From NCBI GenBank assembly GCA_003524435.1, contig DQHP01000133.1, forward strand, positions 162-5,780: DNA of 5,619 nt. Direction: 5' to 3'. The position numbers and the translations under genes were made by a program. This DNA is from Microbacterium sp. (GTDB lineage: Bacteria; Actinomycetota; Actinomycetes; Actinomycetales; Microbacteriaceae). This document shows, in pieces, positions 1 through 5,619 of the stretch (positions are counted from its first letter, which is position 1; each line of letters starts with the position of its first letter). The notes below the pieces were generated by a model, which did not search any database, was not told where the DNA came from, and worked only from the letters and a program-made list of their open reading frames with translations.

Positions 1-669
1 CGCCGCAATTTCACGACCGGATGCTTCGGCCGAACCTGAGACAGGAGCTGCGACAGACAGCGCGGCCAGCAGGTCGGTGGCTTCTTCGGCGTTACTGGTC
101 CAGACGTCGGTGCGGGCGATCATCGCGTCGCGCACGTCGGCGGGAAGTGTAGCGAAGGCGGCACCGGGGTCGAGGACGACGACCGCTTCCTCAGGGAGGG
201 TGGCCATCCACGCCAGCAGCGGATCACGGGTCTGCGCAACGGCAAGAGAATAGCCGGTGACGCACACAAGGTCGCCGGGCTGCACGTCGGCGCTCGCGAG
301 CGAGTCAACGGTGATGTCTCGCTCAGCGCCAAGTGTCGTGACGAAGGTGCGCTCTGCTGTCGGTTCGACGAGCACGACGCACACTCCGGTGTCTTGGGCG
401 GTCACTGCGGGGGCGGATGCGGCGATGCCATCAGCATCCAGCACTCCACGGATCAGGTCGCCGTTCGGGCCGGTGCCGTGCGCTCCGGCATGCACGCACT
501 GCGCGCCGAGTCGTGCCGCCGCAAGTAGCACGGTGACCGCGCCGCCGGCATAGTGCGCGACCGATCCCGCCATCACATTCTGTCCGCGTGCAGGAAGGCC
601 CGGGACTTCGATGACCATGTCGACAAGGGCCTGTCCGGTGTGGATCACACGTGGTGCGGAGGTGCGCAT
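1..669 (-). CDS. PfkB-family carbohydrate kinase, C-terminus cut by window edge
   Basis: Reading the minus strand from ATG at 669-667 gives 223 codons without a stop up to the left edge, so the end of the gene is missing. The protein shows the N-terminal half of a PfkB (ribokinase-superfamily) sugar or nucleoside kinase, an ATP-dependent cytoplasmic enzyme. Visible motifs are the first beta strand with a substrate-contacting Asp (GQALVD, D17), the Gly-Gly turn (YAGGAVTVLLAAARLGA, residues 40-56), a strand ending LDPGA (166-170) and the NxxE motif (SNAEEATDL, N193 and E196). The C-terminal GAGD motif with the catalytic Asp would lie outside the window. An in-frame TAG at 679-681 makes this ATG the first possible ATG; a weak AGG lies 8 nt upstream. 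It follows the CitE-like gene by 69 nt, same strand. It is clearly a different paralogue from the ribokinase at the other end. The usual Asn after the GG turn (GGxxxN in most members) is Thr or absent here. Family is confident; substrate is unknown. Confidence 0.9.
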   Translation of the reverse strand, partial: MRTSAPRVIHTGQALVDMVIEVPGLPARGQNVMAGSVAHYAGGAVTVLLAAARLGAQCVHAGAHGTGPNGDLIRGVLDADGIAASAPAVTAQDTGVCVVLVEPTAERTFVTTLGAERDITVDSLASADVQPGDLVCVTGYSLAVAQTRDPLLAWMATLPEEAVVVLDPGAAFATLPADVRDAMIARTDVWTSNAEEATDLLAALSVAAPVSGSAEASGREIAA

Positions 670-738
670 GCGGTCAGCCTACCCAGCATGGTTCGCCCAG
701 TGCCGCTCAGTGCAGCCGAGGCGACGCGATCGCAGGTC
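670..738 (-). other. 69-nt intergenic gap between citE-like lyase and PfkB kinase genes
   Basis: This is the only real gap in the window. It contains two adjacent 10-bp copies, CGCCCAGTGC (694-703) and CGCTCAGTGC (704-713), differing at one base, and the palindrome GCGATCGC (726-733). I see no convincing -10/-35 pair and no GC stem followed by a T-run, so neither a promoter nor an intrinsic terminator is supported. The downstream kinase is probably transcribed by read-through from the genes before it. Confidence 0.5.
694..713. repeat. Imperfect tandem 10-bp duplication
   Basis: CGCCCAGTGC is followed directly by CGCTCAGTGC, with nine of ten bases identical. It sits in the gap 25 nt or more upstream of the kinase start codon. 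One helical turn of spacing would suit a regulator site, but a chance duplication in GC-rich sequence is equally possible. Confidence 0.4.
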
Positions 739-1584
739 TCATGATGCGGCTGCAATAATCCGCTCAGCCGAACGAACCATCGCCACATCGATGAAAGTGC
801 CGTCTTCTAAGACAAAGGCGCCTGCGCCGTCCACGGCTGCCTCAGCGATGCGGTCGAGAATGCGCCGCGCTCGCTCGACCTCGGCAGCATTCGGGGTGAA
901 GACGCGCCGGATGATCTCGATCTGTCGCGGATGAATCGCCGTTCTTCCGGCGTACCCCAAAGCGCGCCCCGTCAGACAGCTCTGCTCCAGCCCCGCGACG
1001 TCCGCGACATCAGCCCACACCGCCATGAGGGGTGATGGGAGCCCTGCCGCGGCCGCCGCGTTCACGAACCGCGACCGTGAGTAAATGAGACCAGGCTCTC
1101 CGGCCGCACCCGAGGGGATTCCCAGTTCGGATCGCAGGTCGGCCTCCCCTGCCGCGATCGTGGCGACGCCAGAGGAAGCGATCTCAAAAGCACGCTCCAC
1201 GGCGAGCGCCGTCTCGAGCAGTGCATGCACCTGCCTGCCGGGGGCGGCAGCGAGAACCTCGTGCACGCCATCGGCTGATTGCGCCTTGGGCAGCCGAATC
1301 CCGAACTCTTCGGGAAGCTGCCTCAGGGCTGCGAGATCATCGTCGTGCCATTGCGATCCTCGTGCGTTGATTCGCACCTGCACCGCAGGACGGCCAGCCC
1401 CCCGATCACGCCATCCCTCGGCGAAGGCGCCGAGCATCGCCCGAGCCTCGTCTTTTCGGCTGGCAGTGACGGCGTCCTCGAGATCGACGATGACGGCGTC
1501 GGCTCCCGCATCCAGCGCCTTGCCGAACCGCTCAGGCCGATCGGCGGGAGCGTACAGGGCTACCAGAGTGGGACGATCGGTCAT
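739..1584 (-). CDS. CitE-like CoA-ester lyase (HpcH/HpaI aldolase family)
   Basis: The 281-residue protein is a full-length member of the CitE-like branch of the HpcH/HpaI superfamily: Mg-dependent TIM-barrel enzymes that make or break the C-C bond of 3-hydroxyacyl-CoA thioesters such as malyl-, citramalyl- or citryl-CoA. Motifs in order are VIVDLEDAV (31-39), VRIN with the CoA/substrate Arg R71, RLPKAQ (97-102), ALLETA with metal ligand E124, GEADLRSELG with metal ligand D149, SRFVNAAAAAGLPSP (171-185), GYAGRTAIHPRQI (210-222) and a C-terminal GxxxxEDGTFID segment (residues 255-266) that closes the active site in this family. The start ATG (1584-1582) overlaps the stop of the CoA-transferase gene as ATGA and has a good GGAAGGA ribosome site 8 nt upstream. 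The companion CoA-transferase argues for a free-standing acyl-CoA lyase and not the beta subunit of citrate lyase: no alpha or gamma subunit is present. Exact substrate is not determinable here; (S)-citramalyl-CoA or malyl-CoA-type substrates are the known options. Confidence 0.92.
   Translation of the reverse strand: MTDRPTLVALYAPADRPERFGKALDAGADAVIVDLEDAVTASRKDEARAMLGAFAEGWRDRGAGRPAVQVRINARGSQWHDDDLAALRQLPEEFGIRLPKAQSADGVHEVLAAAPGRQVHALLETALAVERAFEIASSGVATIAAGEADLRSELGIPSGAAGEPGLIYSRSRFVNAAAAAGLPSPLMAVWADVADVAGLEQSCLTGRALGYAGRTAIHPRQIEIIRRVFTPNAAEVERARRILDRIAEAAVDGAGAFVLEDGTFIDVAMVRSAERIIAAAS
1581..1584 (-). other. ATGA stop-start overlap (CoA-transferase to CitE-like lyase)
   Basis: The TGA of the CoA-transferase (1583-1581) shares bases with the ATG of the lyase (1584-1582). 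This geometry is typical of translational coupling and suggests the two enzymes are made in matched amounts and act in consecutive steps. Confidence 0.85.
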
Positions 1585-2771
1585 GACACCGATCCTTCCG
1601 CACGCAGACGTGCGATGTCATCCTCTCCGAAGCCGAGCTCGGTGAGGAGCTCATCGGTGTTCTCTCCGTGCGCCCGGCCGGTGAAGGCGATAATCGATTC
1701 GTCGTGGGAGAGGCGAAACAGAGGCCCCTGCATCGCGATCTCACCGAGATCCTCGTCGTGGATGCGATGGATCGTGCCGAGTGCGTTGAACTGCGGATCC
1801 GCAACGATGTCAGCCGGCTCGTACACCGGTGCGACGGCAGCCTGCGCTTCTTCGAACGCGACGATCACCTCGTCGCGGGAGCGGCGCGCGATCCATGCTC
1901 CGACCGCCGCATCGATCTCATCGGCATGCTCGGCTCGCGTCGCACCTGAAGCGAACCAGGGCTCATCGGCCAGGTCGGGCCGCCCCACCAGCGTCACCAC
2001 TCGCTGCGCGATCGACTGGGCGCTCGCCGATACGGCTACCCAGGACCCATCCGCTGTGCGATACGCGTTGCGTGGGGAGTTGTTCGTCGAGCGGTTGCCC
2101 ATTCGCGGTTGTGCCGTCTGCAGTTGGTCCCACCGAGTGATCTGCGGGCCCAGCATCGCCAGGATGGGTTCGATGATCGCCACATCGACGACCTGACCGA
2201 TGCCCGAGGCGTTGCGCGAGTGCAGTGCCACCATGACTGCGTATGCCGCGGCAAGCGATGCAATGCCGTCTGCCAGTCCGAACGGCGGCAATGTGGGCGG
2301 CCCATCCGGTTCGCCCGTGGACGAGGCGAAACCGCTCATCGCCTCGGCCAGGGTTCCAAACCCTGGGCGGGATCGGTACGGACCGACCTGACCGAATCCG
2401 GTCACCCGGGCAAGCACGAGGCCGGGGTTCTCCGCCGAGAGCTGCTCGTAGCCGAGCCCCCAGCGCTCGAGCGTACCGGGACGGAAGTTCTCGATCACCA
2501 CATCAGCGGTTCGCGCCAGCCGCAGGAACGCGTCACGCCCACCCTCAGTGTGCAGATCTATCGCGACCGTGCGCTTGTTGCGTCCGAGCGTCTTCCACCA
2601 CAGGTTCTGCCCGTCCTTGCTCGGGCCGTGCCCGCGCGCGGGGTCGGGGCGAGAGGGATGCTCCACTTTTATGACCTCGGCACCCATGTCACCGAGGTGC
2701 ATAGCCGCCATGGGCCCGGCGAACAGCGTGGACGCATCCACCACTCGCAGTCCCGACAGTGGGGTCGTCAT
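1581..2771 (-). CDS. Family III CoA-transferase (CaiB/BaiF type)
   Basis: The 396-residue protein matches the normal length of CaiB/BaiF CoA-transferases, which move CoA from a donor thioester (often succinyl-CoA) to a carboxylic acid through an aspartyl-CoA intermediate. Seen in order: the N-terminal LSGLRVVDASTLFAGPMAAM (residues 5-24) and LGDMGAEVIKVEHP (26-39), GRNKRTVAIDL (63-72), ADVVIENFRPGTLERWGLGY (89-108), RVTGFGQVGPY (122-132), the catalytic Asp D168 in PFGLADGIASLAAAYAV, and the P-x-x-GNRSTNNSPRNAYRTADGSW segment after residue 220. D168 corresponds to Asp169 of formyl-CoA transferase. I placed the start at ATG 2771-2769 because the homology begins there, a GGGAGG ribosome site lies 7 nt upstream and the codon overlaps the preceding stop as ATGA. 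The frame stays open upstream to 2978, but those 69 residues are Arg-rich, unlike the family, and overlap the preceding gene. Its tight pairing with a CitE-like lyase suggests that it charges the acid that the lyase then cleaves. Acceptor and donor are unknown. Confidence 0.93.
   Translation of the reverse strand: MTTPLSGLRVVDASTLFAGPMAAMHLGDMGAEVIKVEHPSRPDPARGHGPSKDGQNLWWKTLGRNKRTVAIDLHTEGGRDAFLRLARTADVVIENFRPGTLERWGLGYEQLSAENPGLVLARVTGFGQVGPYRSRPGFGTLAEAMSGFASSTGEPDGPPTLPPFGLADGIASLAAAYAVMVALHSRNASGIGQVVDVAIIEPILAMLGPQITRWDQLQTAQPRMGNRSTNNSPRNAYRTADGSWVAVSASAQSIAQRVVTLVGRPDLADEPWFASGATRAEHADEIDAAVGAWIARRSRDEVIVAFEEAQAAVAPVYEPADIVADPQFNALGTIHRIHDEDLGEIAMQGPLFRLSHDESIIAFTGRAHGENTDELLTELGFGEDDIARLRAEGSVS
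1593..1599 (-). promoter_or_regulatory. Ribosome binding site of the CitE-like gene
   Basis: Minus strand GGAAGGA, whose AAGGA part ends 8 nt before the ATG at 1584. It lies inside the end of the CoA-transferase gene and supports this start. Confidence 0.75.
2768..2771 (-). other. ATGA stop-start overlap (barrel/FGE-like gene to CoA-transferase)
   Basis: The TGA ending the 652-residue protein (2770-2768) shares two bases with the ATG of the CoA-transferase (2771-2769). It is the second such overlap in the operon and ties the fusion protein to the CoA enzymes. Confidence 0.85.
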
Positions 2772-4726
2772 GCCGACGCCTCCCAGCACACCCGGAAGCC
2801 GATCGAGGGGGAAGCATCCTGACCGAGACCTGGCAGAAGGAATTTCAGTGCGAACTCGGGCTCGCGCACTCCGCCATCGACGTACCAGTCCGACCCGGCG
2901 CTCTCGTGGACGCTTCCACCCTTGAGCATGACGAAACGGGTGCGACCGTCGGAGTGCTCCGATTCGGTCCAGTTCCATACTTCAGGGGTGCGCCTGCTGA
3001 ACCCGAGCTGTGTCGCAGCAAGCTGCCACTCATCTTCGCTAGGCAGCCGTCCGCCCACCCACGCAGCGTACTCACGTGCCCGCGCGAACGTGACACCGCT
3101 CGCCGGCCGCTCGGGGTCGCGACCAGCGGCAGGCTCGCCAATGGCATCGAGGAACAGCGCATAGTCGTACTCGCTGACTTCGCTAGCGCCCACCCGCACA
3201 GGGCTCACCAGCTCAGCAACGCGCTCGAGTGTGCGCTGGTCGTGCAGACGCGGCGGAAGCGGCTTCCACTCGTCCACGTATGGTGCACCGTCGTACATGC
3301 CGGTCTCGCGTGCGCGGTAACGGACGGTCAGCACATACTCTCCCGCTGCCACCGCCACGGTGTGCGCTGCGATGCTCTCTCGAATATCCTGCGACGCACG
3401 AGGAGACGCTGCCGCTGGCGTCCAGCTCAGGCGGCGTGCCCTGCGGTGCGGGAATGAGACATCGCTGTGCGGAATCTCTGCGGCAAGCGTCGCGCGCACG
3501 GTGTCCAGCTCCGGCGGTGCGACGCCGGTGACCCGAATGGCCGCGGCAACCCCCTGCGCGGGGACGGTGATAGCAGCTGCGGTGTCACCCGCGTGCAGCG
3601 GCTGCCACCCCGCACCCTCTGGCTCGTATACGAGGTCGGCGTCTGAAGTGTTGGCGAGCAGCAGCAGTGTCGAGCCATCAAGCTCGAACGTCGAGCCGAA
3701 CAGTGGCGCACGATGCACGGCCAGCGGCGTCCACTCGCCCTCAATGAGCATGCGGTGCAGTCCACGCTGGACCGGGAGCATCCGACGAAGTGTCGCCGAA
3801 TCACGTTCATTCCACCCAACCCAGACGCCGAAGACGACCTCCCACACCATCACGCCAACGCCGTTGAGCCAGGCCGAGCGCAGCTCTTCGGAGTGGTCGC
3901 GATGCCAGCGGCGAATGTGGTGCTGCATGTGGCGCCGCTCGAACCAGTGCGCCCGCAGAACGCCGGGCACCTCAGAGTCGGCAAACCACTGTGCCCACGA
4001 CAGCGTGTGATCGGCGATCCGTTCTGTCGCCAGCTTCGATTCGCCTTCAAGGCCGATGCCGGGGCGAGCGGCATCCAGCGCCGCCACCATCTCGGGGTCT
4101 GCCTTTTTGAGCGTGTCGAGGAAGATCCCGTCGGCCCCGAGACGTCGCACCGTCGCTGCGAGCTCCGCCGCATCGTCGCCCGCACGACGAGTGCCGGTGT
4201 CCCACGGGTTGTAGTCAACGAACACCGAGACGCCCAGCTCGTGCAGAGCGTCAGCCGCTGCGGCCAGCCCCGGCGCATCGTAGAAGTCCCACTGGTTACG
4301 ATCGTCGATGCCGATCACCGGGTACGCATGCCACAGCACGATGCCGTCGAGGCCGCCGAACCGTTCACGCGCGTCAGCGACGAAACGCTCGGGGGTGAAC
4401 TCCTGCGCATCGAAATCGAAGAATAGCTCGTCCCAGAGCCACACCTGAGCGACGGTGAAGCAGCGGCTTGCCCACGCGGATGCCAAATCGTCGTAGCGAG
4501 TGGGCACGCCGTGCCTGGCTCGAGCCCCCTCACGCCACGACGCCAGCTGCGCCCGCCAGTCATCAAGCTCGGCAGGATCGTTCGGGGCGATGAAGATCTT
4601 GCCGTCGTCCATCGTCAATGCGGCCGCGCCAGAGGTCAGATCGACAAGCGAACCGTCCTCTCGCAATGGCACGATCGTCGGACGATCCAGCTCCCGAGGG
4701 TGGAGGGGATCGAATCCACTGCTCAC
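2768..4726 (-). CDS. Fusion of glycoside-hydrolase-like TIM barrel and SUMF1/FGE-like domain
   Basis: A 652-residue protein with no signal peptide or membrane segment, so probably cytoplasmic. Residues about 88-325 look like a (beta/alpha)8 glycosidase-type barrel: VAQVWLWDELFFDFD (92-106), GLDGIVLWHAYPV (125-137), LGVSVFVDYNPWDTGTRR (164-181), GADGIFLDTL (197-206), GIGLEGES (223-230) and GVGVMVWEVVFGVWVGW (289-305). D204 and E227 or E229 sit at barrel strand ends where glycosidases carry acidic catalytic residues, but I cannot name a GH family. Residues about 326-425 resemble the beta-rich domain that often follows such barrels. Residues about 455-652 carry the formylglycine-generating-enzyme (SUMF1) fold: EVSEYDYALFLDAIG, SGVTFARAREYAAWVGGRLPSEDEWQLAA (543-571), VWNWTES, LKGGS (601-605) and a final SIGFRV (641-646). 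The only cysteines are C89 and C647; the two catalytic cysteines of true FGE, expected just after the GGS motif, are missing, and no sulfatase is nearby. Formylglycine synthesis is therefore unlikely despite the automatic name it would receive. Start is GTG at 4726, 3 nt after the ribokinase stop. Confidence 0.85.
   Translation of the reverse strand: MSSGFDPLHPRELDRPTIVPLREDGSLVDLTSGAAALTMDDGKIFIAPNDPAELDDWRAQLASWREGARARHGVPTRYDDLASAWASRCFTVAQVWLWDELFFDFDAQEFTPERFVADARERFGGLDGIVLWHAYPVIGIDDRNQWDFYDAPGLAAAADALHELGVSVFVDYNPWDTGTRRAGDDAAELAATVRRLGADGIFLDTLKKADPEMVAALDAARPGIGLEGESKLATERIADHTLSWAQWFADSEVPGVLRAHWFERRHMQHHIRRWHRDHSEELRSAWLNGVGVMVWEVVFGVWVGWNERDSATLRRMLPVQRGLHRMLIEGEWTPLAVHRAPLFGSTFELDGSTLLLLANTSDADLVYEPEGAGWQPLHAGDTAAAITVPAQGVAAAIRVTGVAPPELDTVRATLAAEIPHSDVSFPHRRARRLSWTPAAASPRASQDIRESIAAHTVAVAAGEYVLTVRYRARETGMYDGAPYVDEWKPLPPRLHDQRTLERVAELVSPVRVGASEVSEYDYALFLDAIGEPAAGRDPERPASGVTFARAREYAAWVGGRLPSEDEWQLAATQLGFSRRTPEVWNWTESEHSDGRTRFVMLKGGSVHESAGSDWYVDGGVREPEFALKFLLPGLGQDASPSIGFRVCWEASA
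2779..2784 (-). promoter_or_regulatory. Ribosome binding site that fixes the CoA-transferase start
   Basis: Minus strand GGGAGG with a 7-nt spacer to ATG 2771-2769. This strong Shine-Dalgarno sequence, inside the last codons of the preceding gene, is the main reason to reject the 69-residue upstream extension of the open frame. Confidence 0.8.
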
Positions 4727-4729
4727 GTC

Positions 4730-5619
4730 TTACTCTCTTTCTTGGCGCAGGTTCGCGACTTCGGCGGCATCGGGAACGGCATCCTGCGCACCAGGACGAG
4801 ACACCGAGATCGCTGACGCGGCGGCTCCCCAGATCGCGGCATCCGCCAGAAGCTCAACATCGACATCCGCAGGCAAGGTGCCGGATGCCGCGAGACGGGC
4901 AGCGAACACACCGCAGAAGGTGTCGCCCGCGCCAGTCGTGTCCTCCGCGCGAGCGGTGAAGGCGGGCACTTCGACTCGCTGGTCGCCGACGACGATAAGC
5001 GCGCCCTGCTCGCCCAAGGTCACCACGAGCGCGCGCACCTGAGTCGCCAGAGCGGATGCCGCGGTCTCGAGGTCAGATCGACCTGCAACTTCCAGCGCTT
5101 CGTGCTCGTTGACGATCAGCACGTCGATGCCGGGCAGCAGCCGGTCAGCGGCGGTAACGAACGGGGCAGAAGGGGCGGCGTTATGCACGTGCCACGCGCC
5201 AGCGGGGCGCCGCAGTGCAGCATCTTCGACGAGCGAAATGGGAACCTCGAGCTGGGTGAGCAGAACCTGCGAGCGGGCGACGATGTCGCGCTGCACTTCG
5301 GTCAGCTGCGGGAGGACCGCGTTGGCACCGGGCACGACGACGATCGTATTCTCGGCGTTTCGGTCGACCGCGATGAGAGCTGTTCCGCTCGGACCATCCA
5401 CCTCAACGAGCCCCGAGACGTCGATCCCGTCGCTCTCCAGCGAGGCGCGGAGAGTCACCCCATCGGAATCCTTGCCGACGGCGCCGACGAAGGCGACCTG
5501 TGCACCTCCTGCGCGACGAGCGGCGACAGCCTGGTTAGCACCCTTCCCGCCGCCCGAGCGAGTGAGCGACGTGCCGAGCACGGTCTCGCCAGGGCCGGGG
5601 ATCCGCTCGACCCTCGCGA
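4730..5619 (-). CDS. rbsK: Ribokinase-type PfkB sugar kinase, N-terminus cut by window edge
   Basis: The frame is open through the right edge; 295 residues are visible and roughly 15-20 N-terminal residues are missing compared with E. coli RbsK. Ribokinase phosphorylates ribose (or a related sugar) on O5 with ATP. Diagnostic motifs are RIPGPGETVLG at the edge, GGGKGANQAVAARRAGG (sugar-binding glycine motif, about 5554-5504), HNAAPSAP (variant of the NPAP motif), IVNEHEAL (NxxE motif), VVTLGEQGAL and DTTGAGDTF with the catalytic base Asp at 4924-4922, then GAQDAVP near the end. A GTG at 5581 could be read as a start, but the ribokinase homology clearly continues upstream of it, so it is internal. 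Stop is TAA at 4732-4730, 3 nt before the next gene. The gene symbol reflects the subfamily; in this operon the real sugar might be another pentose or a nucleoside-derived sugar. Confidence 0.9.
   Translation of the reverse strand, partial: ARVERIPGPGETVLGTSLTRSGGGKGANQAVAARRAGGAQVAFVGAVGKDSDGVTLRASLESDGIDVSGLVEVDGPSGTALIAVDRNAENTIVVVPGANAVLPQLTEVQRDIVARSQVLLTQLEVPISLVEDAALRRPAGAWHVHNAAPSAPFVTAADRLLPGIDVLIVNEHEALEVAGRSDLETAASALATQVRALVVTLGEQGALIVVGDQRVEVPAFTARAEDTTGAGDTFCGVFAARLAASGTLPADVDVELLADAAIWGAAASAISVSRPGAQDAVPDAAEVANLRQERE
4733..4741 (-). promoter_or_regulatory. Purine-rich ribosome site of the barrel/FGE-like gene
   Basis: Minus strand GAAAGAGAG, ending 6 nt before GTG 4726 and overlapping the final codons of the ribokinase gene. 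It is a weak match to the Shine-Dalgarno consensus, which together with the 3-nt gap suggests that terminating ribosomes re-initiate here. Confidence 0.45.

Noticed and set aside
726..733. GCGATCGC palindrome as an operator
   Set aside because: An 8-bp GC-rich palindrome is expected by chance at this base composition and lies only a few bases past the lyase stop; nothing else supports a binding site.
1085..1645. 186-codon open frame on the plus strand
   Set aside because: Antisense shadow of the CitE-like gene; the product is Ser/Ala/Arg-rich with no recognisable domain.
1279..2196. 305-codon open frame on the plus strand
   Set aside because: It lies opposite the well-supported CoA-transferase and lyase genes, its product is low-complexity (Ser, Arg and Ala rich) without any family motif, and such antisense frames are common in GC-rich coding DNA.
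739..2771. Assignment as an itaconate-degradation or citrate lyase operon
   Set aside because: No itaconyl-CoA hydratase and no citrate lyase alpha or gamma subunit is present, and the sugar-kinase neighbours do not fit either operon.
2772..2978. Upstream extension of the CoA-transferase frame to an ATG at 2978
   Set aside because: The extra 69 residues are Arg-rich and unlike CaiB proteins, they lie inside the preceding gene, and the ATG at 2771 has a strong ribosome site and starts exactly at the family's N-terminal motif.
3713..4426. 237-codon open frame on the plus strand
   Set aside because: Antisense to the barrel domain of the fusion gene, with no motif and no convincing ribosome site.
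2768..4726. Call as a functional formylglycine-generating enzyme that activates sulfatases
   Set aside because: The catalytic cysteines are absent after the GGS motif and no sulfatase gene is in the window.
5579..5581. GTG as the start of the ribokinase
   Set aside because: The codons upstream (RVERIPGPGET) match the ribokinase N-terminal region and the frame runs open to the edge, so the true start is outside the window.

Overview
The window is GC-rich (about two thirds G+C by eye) and almost fully coding. All five genes lie on the minus strand, so transcription runs from the right end to the left. The base composition, the GTG starts, the frequent GGATGC/GCATCC words and the 4-bp ATGA gene overlaps fit a high-GC actinobacterium, perhaps of the Microbacteriaceae. 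That placement is an inference from style, not from a marker gene.

In order of transcription the genes are: (1) a ribokinase-type PfkB sugar kinase whose N-terminus lies beyond the right edge (4730-5619); (2) a 652-residue cytoplasmic fusion protein with an N-terminal glycoside-hydrolase-like TIM barrel and a C-terminal formylglycine-generating-enzyme/SUMF1-like domain that lacks the FGE catalytic cysteines (2768-4726); (3) a family III (CaiB/BaiF) CoA-transferase (1581-2771); (4) a CitE-like HpcH/HpaI-family CoA-ester lyase (739-1584); (5) a second, different PfkB-family kinase whose C-terminus is cut off by the left edge (1-669). Spacing is 3 nt between genes 1 and 2, then ATGA overlaps between 2 and 3 and between 3 and 4, then a 69-nt gap before 5. 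This is an operon that continues off both ends. No promoter, terminator, RNA gene, CRISPR array or mobile element was found.

The combination suggests a catabolic operon for an unusual sugar or sugar-derived compound. The barrel protein may process a sugar or glycoside in the cytoplasm and the kinases may phosphorylate sugars. The CoA-transferase would activate a carboxylic acid as its CoA thioester, and the CitE-like lyase would split a 3-hydroxyacyl-CoA into an acyl-CoA (for example acetyl-CoA) and a carbonyl compound. The individual family calls are firm. The substrate, the order of steps and whether all five genes serve one pathway are inference. The transporter and regulator that would help name the substrate are not in the window.
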